From: Strobilurus pachycystidiatus
Lineage: Eukaryota; Basidiomycota; Agaricomycetes; Agaricales; Physalacriaceae
Direction: 5' to 3'
Length of the DNA stretch: 64,000 bases
Assembly (NCBI GenBank): GCA_019915135.1
Contig: JAHLMK010000026.1
Span: 394,323 to 458,322 of the forward strand
Below are positions 25,620 through 35,966 of this stretch, piece after piece. A program made the translations under genes and the position numbers. The stretch's first letter is position 1; each line of letters starts with the position of its first letter. The notes under the pieces were generated by a model. That model had not been told where the DNA came from. It did not search any database and saw nothing but the letters and a program-made list of their open reading frames with translations.

Positions 25620-27840
25620 CTTTATATCCAAAAACGTCTAAGAAAGGCAGACAGTCTGCTAAATACACCCGAAGTCAACTAGACGCAAACCCGGAAACAG
25701 GTGTTGCTAGTGGATCTCGAATTGCTCCTGAAGAATCTGAACTACAAAGTGTCCAAGTAGGAACTAGGAGTTTAAGAAAAAATAGACCACGAGTAGGAGC
25801 CCTATTCAACAATCAACCAGAAAAAGTACGGGAAAAAGTTCGCAAACTAGCTGATCATCCCCCGCCAATTTGAAGAAGATTAGCTTCTAGAAAGAGTTAT
25901 TCCGATCTTGAACAATCCGAACTTGAATTTCTACTTTTAAGCCAAGCTTTAGAAAACTACCAAGATCTTTTAAACACCCCTACGTTTATACCTCCAAGAA
26001 TGACTACTGTTTGAGCGTTAGTCATTGATGAATTTCCTTCTCTGAAGTGGAGAGAAAACATAAAAGACAAAAAGATACCCAAGTATGGCACCAGCAATGC
26101 ACCAAACTTTGATGGAAAATTGGAAAACATAGACGATTTTCTAAGGGTGATTGAACAAATCATTAGCGAGTCTGGTATTACGGATGAAGGCACGATGATT
26201 GAAATTGCGTGTAACTTTGTGCCAGAAACCATTCGAGACCAATGGTTAAATATGCTTACTTTCATTAGAGGAGAGTGGAAAGAATTCAAGTCGGCTTTGT
26301 TGTCTAGCTATAACAGAGGCAAAGATGACACCAAGTATTCTCTAGACGATTTAGAGGATGCCATTGTCAAATTTGAAAAACGGCCTGTTGACCACAAAGA
26401 CAGGTGGAATGTTTTTCAAAAAGAAGTGCTGCACATATTGCGGTACTTAGTTAAGAAGGGTGAAATCACGGACAAGGAAGCCGTGAAAAGAATCTAAGAC
26501 TGTGTAACAAATGCAGTCTGAGCCAGTACTACTGGTCATTTAAGAACCAACAAACCGGCAGCAACAACGGTGTTGGATTGGTACAACAATATCACCAATG
26601 TTGTAGGCGCTATTACCAGCGTGTTGGAAGAAACGGCAGTCTATAGAACCAAAGATTCTCACAAGACAGAAACCGGTACTTCAAAAGTCAAGACTGAAGA
26701 TTTGACGGATACCAATAGTGCACTCAATGCACTAAAGAATATCCTGATACAATCAGAAAAAGCTAGAAAAAAAGATTGAGCAGAGATAGCGCGCAAGAAG
26801 GAAGAAAATCAAAAGAATCATTAACGATTCTTTGATACAATCAATGCTTCCTTGTTGAATGCGAGAGCAATGAATTACCAAGATACCAATTCGATCTCAA
26901 ATTTTGTTCAATCAACACCTATCACTGTTCAACCGCCTATGGGTACGAACCGACCCAATCAGATACTCTACACGGGAGGGAACACTGCAAATCCGACTCA
27001 AATTTTGCAGAACCTTAATCGTCTGGTACCGGCTGGTCAAACTACGTCGTATTCACAACCTGGGCGTTGCTTTTTCTGTGAAGAACCTGGTCATATGCGT
27101 GATCAGTGTAAGAAAAGATTTGACTTACAAACGGAAGGATGGCTAATGATTACTAAAGTCAATTGGGACTTTTTCAACAATGGCCTTACGATTTTAAGAA
27201 AGGAAAGGGCTAGTGGACAGTCATCTTTGCAACAAATTCTTAAGTACAAAGAAGATAGCCTTTGAGAAATTAAAGCGCAAACCACTATTAGACAAACGGA
27301 TGACTTCACACCAGAAGACATGCGTTTGGATACCTTGTATGCAAATACTATGGTACCTCACACGCAAGGGGGTTTCAATTGAGCTTGATGAAGGAAGAAG
27401 ATACAGTATCTTTACCGGAAAGCTCATACGCTGTTGATACTCGAAGTCAGAATAATAATCAGAAAGGTTTACAATTTGAAACAAAAATGCCAAAGACTAC
27501 AGTACCAACTAAGACGGTATGGCCAAGACAGAAGGTCACGGTAGAAATACCAAAGAGACCTACTACAACAGTTCAACCTAAGCAAGTAAGCTTTGAAGAT
27601 AAAGGTGAAGAAGATAATTTGACTGACGAAGTCAGAGGATGGGAAGTTGAAAAGCAAGTAAAAGACGCTGCTAATCAACCGGAACCAAAAATCGAACTTG
27701 ATTTACCTAAGTCTTCCACGGTAGATTCAACTCTACCTAAGATAGAAAAGTTCAAGTCCTACAAGAGAAAATTGAAAATCGATTTGCTTCTTGGAGAAAA
27801 TCCTCAATAGAAAGAAGCTTGGAAGAAACTTTTACTAGAG
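25620..27840 (+). pseudogene. Gypsy gag-like region with CCHC knuckle, decayed
   Basis: One plus-strand frame runs from about 25640 to 27265, broken by TGA at 25871, 26012, 26519 and 26777 and TAA at 26495 and 26822. After a frameshift near a G5 run at 27367-27371 the frame continues to 27840, with a TAG at 27808. The middle part is a retrotransposon gag-like capsid region (about 26040-26500). A zinc knuckle CFFCEEPGHMRDQC (C-x2-C-x4-H-x4-C) lies at 27068-27109. A Lys/Thr/Pro-rich tail leads to the protease, but the DNA transposon inserted at 27845. Virus-like particle assembly is the family role; this copy is non-functional. Confidence 0.75.
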
Positions 27841-27845
27841 AAATC

Positions 27846-27873
27846 TATGAGGGCCCCCCCCGGACAATATTAT
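27846..27873 (+). repeat. Left terminal inverted repeat of the 14.5-kb element
   Basis: TATGAGGG, then eight C, then GGACAATATTAT. It pairs with 42337-42364 at 20 of 28 positions. The C8 run is the part that does not match and could be a sequencing artefact. Confidence 0.8.
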
Positions 27874-28337
27874 AGTTATGCGTGTTGTCATCATATTTAG
27901 ATTGCACTAGATATTACAATGACCTTGGGCCAGTTTATGATCACATTGAAAATATTTTTGGCAAAATAACGTCGGAGTCAGAAATCTCGCTTGCCAGATT
28001 TTGAGCCGCATGTAGTGTTTACATGTCCCATTCTACTTCGATGGTATTGAACTGACACAGACATTTGTATTTATACTCTGATTTTATTCTGTTATTCATC
28101 TACTAGGATTGATATTACAGGCTATGAGAACATTTAGCAGTACAGGTCTTGATTTAGAATTACAGTTGTAGCAAATAATCAACATTTGCAAGCCGGATTT
28201 CACATCAGCTGATGCTGAATTAGCGATGGGCTCAAAATTACAATTTGATGGGAATTTTGATGGCTCAGGCACACCTTCGGACCGACCTACCCCAAGTGCC
28301 CTTATCCAATCCCATCATCTCCCGCCCATCTCCTGCC
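27874..28337. other. Left subterminal region of the 14.5-kb element
   Basis: I see no gene before the integrase start. Near 28238-28268 the motif TTTGATGG occurs twice. It is the reverse complement of the core of the 20-bp repeats at the right end (CCATCAAA), so it may be the matching transposase-binding region. Confidence 0.4.
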
Positions 28338-30328
28338 ATGTTGCATCGGCCGCTGCTCTTTGTTGTTGGGTTTCTGTATCTGTTACAGCATGCTTATGCC
28401 AGTTCAACTTTCAACAACCCTTTGAATCTCCAAGATGACAGCCTCCTAATATCTACCTCTGTTACAGCAGCGTATACGGAATTGTGTCGACGAGTTGGTA
28501 TTGCCGTTCAAGCACAAGTAGGCGACATTGCACGTATTCAGCTGGAGGAGCAAGCTGTTCGAGATTTTTCACTTAGTCTCGAAGAGGTTCGACTTCATCA
28601 TTTCTACCAGTGTTGGGGCTCAAGTCAATATGTAGAACCAAGCCTTTGTAATGCCTACGGATTACCGTGTGATGTCTGATAGCATTACCGAGATGCTCAA
28701 CGCACTGGCCTCTGCTGTGGAACTGTCTCGTGATGAAACCGCCATGACAGCTTTGCCCGTCGAGGTACTATGTGTTTTGTATTCATTGCGCCAAGCTCAT
28801 ACTTGCTACTATGTACCAGGCATCTTATCTTGTGCATACCGGTCGCCCAGGACGTCCACGTAGAGAAATCCATCCCGAATACCTTGAGGGTGGACTTCGC
28901 TTTCGTGGTCCCAGAGGTCTTGCACCAGTCTTTGACTGCTCTGCACGGACGGTGCGGCGTCGAGCACTTGAATACGGACTTGCTGAGCCCTGTCCTCCAG
29001 TGTACGTTGAATTTCAAGATGAGGAGTCGGGCCAGTTTGTTCGGCTCTATCATCCGGATGGTCTACTTCCCTCCTCTAGAAACAGTCTTAGCAATGAAGA
29101 CCTGGATCGCGTAATCCAGCACATTCTTAAAATCTTTCCCTCATTTGGGCGATCCATGATTACTGGTCATCTTCGCCATCTAGGACACAATGTGCCTCGA
29201 GAACGGCTTCGTGCCTCGTACGAGCGTGTCATGGGAACACCAGCCTACCTTGTTACACGGACAATCACCCGCCGTGTCTACCGAGTAGCAGGACCCAATT
29301 CATTATGGCACCACGACGGTCAACACGGTATGCTACTTGTTAGATATATACTCGGAATTCTCAACTCTTTTCAGCTCTTATACGTTTCCGCATTGTTATC
29401 CATGCCTTTGTTGATGGCTTTTCACGCTTGGTCACGGGTATTCGCGCCAGTGCCAACAACCTCAGTGCTACGGTTCTCCAACTTTTTGAGGATGCCTGTA
29501 CTGTCCATGGCATACCTAGTTGAGTTCGCGGCGACCATGGTGTTGAGAACCTTGGCGTTGCAGAGTTTATGGAAACCAACTTTGGCGCCGAACGTGGATC
29601 ATACATTTGGGGACGGTATGGATTTGAACATATTATGATGTGGAGGCTCACACCAATGTAGGAGTGTTCACAATATCCGCATTGAACGACTGTGGCGTGA
29701 TGTTACACGCGGCTTTGGATCCAAGTGGAAGACCTTCTTCGAAGAGCTAGAAGTCTATGCTGGGCTGTTACACGATAATTCGGCTCATATATGGCTTCTT
29801 CATTATCTTTTTCTTCCTTCGGTCAACCAGGATGCGCTCGAGTGGGCCGAGGCATGGAATAACCACCCACTTACCATACCCAACGAGCGTCAGAGAAGTC
29901 CTCAAGACCTTTTCTTCTTTGGTCAAATCCAAAATGGACACCGTGACATGACGAGGTTTCTCGGGGAAGAGATTCAAGAGGATGAGGATCCAGAAGTTCT
30001 TGGAGACGTCGCCACGTATGGCGTTGACTGGCAGGAGCTCGATAACGGCGACATTTTGCGTCATCACAATGTGCACAATGATCCTAACACCGTCATGGAT
30101 GTTCTTCCGGATGGAACTCAAGCTGCGTTGAACTCTCGTCACCCTCCTCATTTCTCACTCGTTGAGGTACCCGATACGGACTGTCCGTTGACGGTCGAAG
30201 AGCTTGACATGCTTAACGATCATCTTCTGGGGATGCCAGAGATGCAGTCCAGGGATATGCGTCACCGCCGTAGCGTATGGATGGAGGCCTTCCGGTTTAT
30301 CAACGAAGTCATAGCTGGGCAATTGTAG
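28338..30328 (+). CDS. D,D(34)E integrase of the rve_4 / putative integrase type, one in-frame TGA
   Basis: Five exons (28338-28586, 28636-28764, 28820-29327, 29375-29615, 29662-30328) give 597 codons with consistent phases. Residues ~134-140 form an AT-hook-like GRPGRPR. The catalytic core has D292 (HHDGQH), D349 (GDHGVEN) and E384 (HNIRIERLW), that is D-56-D-34-E, as in retroviral-type integrases. The surrounding sequence resembles the fungal/animal 'integrase core domain' family that is not part of a retroelement polyprotein. A TGA at 29521-29523 (codon 345) stands where Arg is expected and breaks this copy. As the only recombinase gene in the element it is the likely mobilising enzyme. 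The hydrophobic start (around residues 1-22) is probably not a signal peptide. Confidence 0.75.
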
Positions 30329-30369
30329 ATTACTGTATAGATTCATCAAGTGTTGATATATAATTGTGG

Positions 30370-31640
30370 TTACAAAAAGACCCCTTGAAGTCCAGAGCTA
30401 CGGCTATAAATAATCTGTAGATCCTCGTTGGTTTTGCGGTTGTCGCCATGTTGGGTTACAAGCCTATATAGGCTGTTGTCCACATGTCGCTTTCCTTCCC
30501 ACTTCCACTCCCCGTCGAACAGTAAGTACAACATCATTGTTTGTGTTGATTCGACTTGACTCACCTCTCTCGCAATCGGACTCATCGTCGCAAGAGGTGA
30601 TTGTCCGTCATCGTTGACCGAAGTTTGTGGAGGTTGGCGTCTTGGCGTGTTCGCTGTGCAACGGTAAGTCTTCCGTCAACATCGACATAATTGAACTGGC
30701 TCACGGAGTGCGCAGTCGGCGCCGGTCATAAGCGATTGCCAGGGGTCGTTCGACTCGGCGTTCCTGTAGGACGGTAAGCCTACCGTTAGTTGACCTTGGC
30801 TGAACTTGACTGACCTCTCTCAACTAGAGGACGTCGCACGTCTAAGCTGTAGGCTCCTCCTGGAATCTGCCACGCGGTAAGCTTTGGTTCGTTGACTTGA
30901 GCGGAATCGTTACTCACCGATGCATTCCAGACTTGGTTGCCGCGTTGAGATCGAGTTGACACCGCGAGTCTTGACGGTTCATTGAGCGCCCGAGCTTGGA
31001 TTGGCGTGAGAGTTGTGAACGCTGCCGTAGAGTACATTGTCCGTAGTTTACTTGTTGATTGGGTTGTTTCAGCGTCTGCAAAAGGTGAGCTCGAATCGTT
31101 GACTTTGGCAGAATTACTTACCGTTCTCTTGTAGACTTGTCGCGTTAAAATTGAGTCCAAGCCGCGAGTGTTGAGAGTTCATCGAGCGCGCAAGATAGGT
31201 CTCTTGAGCAAAGGTAAGCCTTGAATTGAAAGATAAGAGAATTTTGCTTACCTTGCTGGGCTAGACTTGACTGGATGATCGTGGCGTAGATAGATTGTAG
31301 TAGATCCGGTCGGGGGTCTGTGAGTGGTCGCGTCCGTCGCCGGCTCGTCGTCGTTTCAGATACGGCTTGCCGTCACTAGTCGTTGTTTTCAATCCGCGTC
31401 CTCATCGTTGCGCGTCCCGTATTCGGTAGTCTCGGTGTAGTTGTAGTCTCGTCGTCGTCGTCCAAAGCAGATGCCTGTGCATATACCCGAGGTCGTCAGA
31501 GGCATGAGGCGGTGCCGACACGGATGGTTGGGTAGACACACCTTGAACGGGCGCCCGCCTCCAGGCGGCGCGCCCATGTCCAACCCCGCCCATTCCCATC
31601 CAACAAAGGGCGGGGCATCGTGCCGTCGCGCTCGCCGTCA
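30370..31640 (-). CDS. Small-exon Ser/Thr/Arg-rich gene, probably degraded
   Basis: On the minus strand short exons of about 50-160 nt alternate with ~50-nt GT-AG introns: about 31205-31103, 31077-30919, then exons near 30870-30830, 30773-30715 and 30660-30585. Joined, they give a Ser/Thr/Arg/Pro-rich, low-complexity protein. In the chosen frame TAG, TGA and another TGA occur (near 31380 and 30734), so the gene is decayed or the frame is wrong. The 5' exon may lie at about 31640-31250. No domain is recognisable. It is convergent with the integrase gene. Confidence 0.35.
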
Positions 31641-31679
31641 TCTGAGAACGCGTCGCACGAAGGCTGCATGAGGGTGGGC

Positions 31680-32060
31680 GTGCTGCCTGCCGGAGGGCTT
31701 ACGCGTCCGAGGACGACCCGTTGCTGAGCAGACGACGCCCTAGCAACGGTGTCGTCAGTCGTCCTGTAGTCGGCGCATCCTGCGCGCTGCCGGCGTCGTC
31801 CACATTCGATCCGCAGGCTTGAGGGCGAGCGCGCTGCCTGCCCCAGGTTTTACGCGTCGATGACGACCCCGTTGCCAGGCAGAAACACGCCAGCAACGGG
31901 GTCGCTGGTCGTTGGTCGTCCGGTCCGCGGGCTCCCGTCCAGCAGACTTGACGAGGGGTGCTGCCTACCAGAGGGCTTACGCGTCCGCGAGGACCCGTTG
32001 CTAGGCAGACGACGCCCTAGCAACGACGTCGTCAGTCGCTCCGCGCTCTTCTGACGACAT
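31680..32060 (+). repeat. Three GC-rich ~140-bp repeats with a conserved hairpin
   Basis: Imperfect copies start near 31685, 31830 and 31965, each with CTTACGCGTC or a variant followed by a palindrome. The stems are CCGTTGCT/AGCAACGG (about 31720-31750), GACCCCGTTGC/GCAACGGGGTC (about 31865-31903) and CGTTGCTAGG/CCTAGCAACG (about 31997-32026). Sequence differences between copies keep the pairing. The array lies between the small-exon gene and the dioxygenase gene. Confidence 0.65.
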
Positions 32061-32916
32061 CGTCGGCGTCGTCCACGTTGGCTGGCGTCGTCCGGGGTAG
32101 TGGTCCAGCGGCGGAGAGTGGTGGTGGGCAGCAGATTTGATCAGATCGATCAAGTCCGGGATCGAGAGACCGGATCCAGGGACTGATTCCGGATCTGGTC
32201 TTCCCACCAACCACCATGACGCCGCCCCTCTCGATCTGGCCATTTTGCCGGTCGCCCGCCATGCATGCACGCATTGACGCGTCGGACCGCAAGACGCGAG
32301 GAGGACGTCCGTGGCCGTTGCCATGGACACGGATCTGAATGGGACGCGTAAGCCCGTTCAAATGGGCGGTGAATTTGCAGCGGGATGAGCAGGATGCGGG
32401 GATGAGTGTGCGCAGATGTGTGTAGCCGCGTCTCGCTATTCGGGTAAGCTCTTTGTTCCGTTTATTTATCTTTTCACACAAAACTCGATGGCGCTTTGAC
32501 GCCGCCATCGAGATTGCAGATCCTCCCTCCTCACCACCCACTCCGCCGGCCACATCGTACTCCGTGCGCGTCACGCCGCGCTCGTTACGCTACGCGCCGC
32601 CCCCCAGTTAAATTACAACTGCGCCAGCCTTATCCGACATCGAAACTCGGCCGAAACGCCTTATCAGGGGAGCGAGCATGCGGTTCTGCTCCACGGCGGC
32701 GGGCCGGCCACCATGCCATCAGAGAATGGGCTTATTCAGCTATGCATCGACTCGTAGCTGAATAAGCCCATTCCCTCTCTTTTCAACCCCTACGGCGCCG
32801 CCTTGATTTGTGCCCGTCCACCGCCGCCACCGCTCCCGCCGCGACTATTTGTGAGCATTGATTTTCTTCCTTCTCTCTCATTTATACTGACGTTCATTAA
32901 TGTAGCAAAATTGACG
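32061..32916. other. Upstream region of the dioxygenase gene
   Basis: No convincing gene is visible on either strand. It contains the 19-bp inverted repeat at 32724-32773 and a possible 5'-UTR intron (about 32850-32905, GTGAGC...GTAG) just before the ATG at 32917. Confidence 0.4.
32724..32773. repeat. Perfect 19-bp inverted repeat, 12-nt loop
   Basis: GAATGGGCTTATTCAGCTA at 32724-32742 pairs perfectly with 32755-32773. It lies about 145 bp upstream of the dioxygenase ATG and could be an operator or a hairpin in the leader. Confidence 0.75.
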
Positions 32917-35877
32917 ATGTTGGACAAATTCACGGCTCATCTCAAAGGGCTGTTCCAAAAGCGGGCGGGCAAGTCAAAAAAGCGGGAGTCTAAGTCGAGT
33001 CCCCCTGCGCATCACATTGACGAGTCGATCCCCCCCCTCGTGGATCGCGAGGACGACGGCGACAACCTGCGCAGCGATGACGAATCCTCCAGCGATGACG
33101 AGGACGACCACGGGCGTCCCACTTCCGAGCACGCAGATGGCGCCCTACCATCCGCCATTGCTGGGGCCGTGCTCTACATTACGCCTGCTACTGCTCATCG
33201 CGATCCCAATCTGCCAACCGTCTATATCTGCACTGAACCTCACACCCGGCGTCCTCATCAGCTCGCCAAATCTGGAAGAGACTTTGTCATCACCCACCAT
33301 AGTACGCAGGTCAACCAGACAAAGTCTTCGGCCGCCTACGCTCACAACCACATTGGTATTCCCAAGGGCCCCAACGAGATGATGGTCAAGCAAGGTATGT
33401 GTTCCCGATCTACTACATCTACAGCTCCAGGACTTTTGCGCAGGTTTGTACGAGTTACGGCCTGGCGATATGGTCTGGGCCCGGGATCTCGACGACACTT
33501 CCCATCCAGAACAGGATGTTTTGCAGGCGTACGTCTTTGATCGGCAAGTCATTCATCTTCATTGTGTTTGTTTCTTGCTGACCTCTGTCTTAGACACGAC
33601 TTTGACTCTGACGAGGCTTTCGAGAAGATTCAGGGATCTCTCGACTCTCTCCGCGACCGCGCCCTTGGGAGTCGTGAGACTCGCACCCGTGACCGCGTTC
33701 ATTTCGAGACCTTCAACCCAATCGGCGTCAAAGACACCCGGTGCTACTCGTTGGGTATGAATGTCCAGAAGCCCAAGAACCTCGCTGGGCCTTCCGCCAG
33801 TGGGAAGGTTACAGATGCCGGTAGCCTCAATGACAAGGAGGATCTCAAGTTGCGCAAAGATATTGTCGAAGTAAGCCACCTACTTTGCCGTCAGGCTAGC
33901 CGCTAATCTGTAATGTGAGACTACAACGGGGCTTGCGTTTGATGGTTTGGCTTTGCGCTATCCAGAGCTCACGGCGCTCCTTGACGACGCCGCCGATCTT
34001 CACAACACTCCTCGTATTGGCACACATCGAAACACGGCCTTCAGCGGCGTTCAAATGAATCTTGCTACGCCTCAACTCAACACGTCGGGTAAATTCTCAA
34101 GTATTAATTGAGTTCCCTCACTAACGTCGAGCATCTCAGTTGACGAAATGAAGGAGATGGGCGCCTTTGGGACAGCACATATAGACGCCGGTGATGATAT
34201 TCTTGGGTATACGACAATGATATGCAACAGCGATCTTCCACCCGACTATGAGGGTGGCCGCTTTCATTTGGTGGAACTTGGGTTCTATGTAGCGTTGGAC
34301 GGACTCAAGATTATGGGCTTCTCAGGTTAATATCTGTCACTTACTTTCACTCAATTCACTTGATGTAAATATCTCAGGCCTACGCTGGCACGGCGGGACT
34401 CCACCGCTCGCACCGCCAAATGTCAAAACCGTTGAAGATATTGAGTCGTGGGCCTATCGTTATGTTGTTGTGCTCTACCCTCAGCGCGCTGTTATGAGTG
34501 GTCGGTCAACTGTCAACGTGGCCGCGGATGCGACTCATAAGCCGATTCAACTCACGTCAGAGTTGAAGGAGACCTCAGCTCGGACACCCACGTATGTATA
34601 CGCAGCTGTTGTGATGGTCGTTCTAACCTTATTGTAGAACATCTGAGTTTGTTACAACGTTCACCTCACACCAGCCCGCGTACGTTGACCGTCATCAGTT
34701 AATCCACCGCGTCTTATTTCTGAACTAGGCATGAAACAAAACGTGGATATACGAGCGAGATCAACATGGCGGCCGACGGAGACGTGGTCATGGAAAGCGC
34801 GGACAAGTTTGATTTTCTTTGCCGGTCGCTATTCCTACTCTCCAATTCCGTCCTTCGACAAGGTAACTTTGATGGAAAGTTTGCCGCGTCCTACGAGGCC
34901 TTTAGACAAGCGTTCAAAGCCGGGGATCTAGTCCCAACTCAGTGGACCCTTGCGCCAACCGGAGTAGCGTGGATTGAGCCCAAGATTACTGATGGTGAGC
35001 TATCTTTTACAACTATTGATCATTGCTGATTTCTGTTAGACTTCGCTAAACTGAGCATTCGCCAACAAGTCGTCTTACGCACTCAGTTGTTATGTGCGTC
35101 ACATGCCCGATTTGTGGCCAAGTACGCCGATAAATACGAGGCGTGGTTCAAAACATTGTCGCCATGCCCTGTCAATGAAGATGACAACATAGGTAATGTT
35201 ACTGTACTCAAGATTTGGTGGAAGTGTATTCATGGATTCTTATGCAGTGACCGGTCGAGCTGCCAAGGGTTCGAAGAAAAGCAAGTCCAAGGAGGCAAAG
35301 CCGCCGGTGAAACTCACTCCGAGAGTTGCCAACGGTAGTTCCAAGCCGACCAAAGGCTCAAGGCAAATGCAGCTTGATGAGCGCAAACTCGGTACGCTCG
35401 TCACTAAATTATATTCGTACACTAACTTGATTTTTCAGTGTCGCTTCTCAAGAAAGATCGGTTGGTTGAAACGAGTAACAAGGGCGCTGAGAAAATTATG
35501 CGCAGTATTAATCGTTCAAAAAAAGCATCGACGGCTGCACCACCATCTACGCCCACCGTTCCTACGACGCGTGCTTCCAAAGCAACAACGACCAAGACTG
35601 GGGTACAACCTCCATCCGCTCCATCTTCCTCAACGCGTTCCAAGACACACCAAGCTTCTGTTTCCAAGCAGCCGGTTAGGCCTGCTACACGCTCCCAACA
35701 TAGTCACACACAAAGTTCATCCGTCGGGGCCAAGACTGGAGAAAAGCGGAAGGCTAGAGAGGATGTGCAGAAGGGTACGATACTTTCTTCTAATTATAAC
35801 CTGCATTTCTAATGCATCCTTTAGACGACTCTGCGAATAAACGTGCAAAGCGTAAGAAATCCTCGCGCTGGCGTTGA
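32917..35877 (+). CDS. TET/JBP-like 2OG-Fe(II) dioxygenase
   Basis: Twelve exons (32917-33394, 33444-33528, 33594-33870, 33920-34088, 34140-34325, 34378-34591, 34638-34679, 34729-34994, 35040-35192, 35248-35391, 35439-35774, 35825-35877) give 800 residues, all phases consistent and no internal stop. The N-terminus is basic, then acidic. The catalytic centre reads H350-I-D352 ... F-S-G-L-R-W-H403-G-G-T-P-P ... W-A-Y-R426, matching the HxD...H plus Arg iron/2-oxoglutarate site and the FxGLRxHGGTPP signature of fungal TET/JBP proteins. The C-terminus is Lys/Ser-rich with a nuclear-signal-like KRAKRKK. The family oxidises 5-methylcytosine or thymine in DNA. This gene is the best preserved of the 14.5-kb element. 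Family assignment is from memory of motifs, not a search. Confidence 0.72.
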
Positions 35878-35966
35878 ACTGTAGCGTACTCATATATATC
35901 AAGTTTCCGTTCACAGTAATAGTCGTCAAGATATAGCTATTCCGGAGCATGACGAAGACTCTGATA

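Noticed and set aside
28338..28420. Signal peptide at the start of the integrase
   Set aside because: The hydrophobic start is followed by a nuclear-type AT-hook and integrase core; the true start may lie elsewhere.
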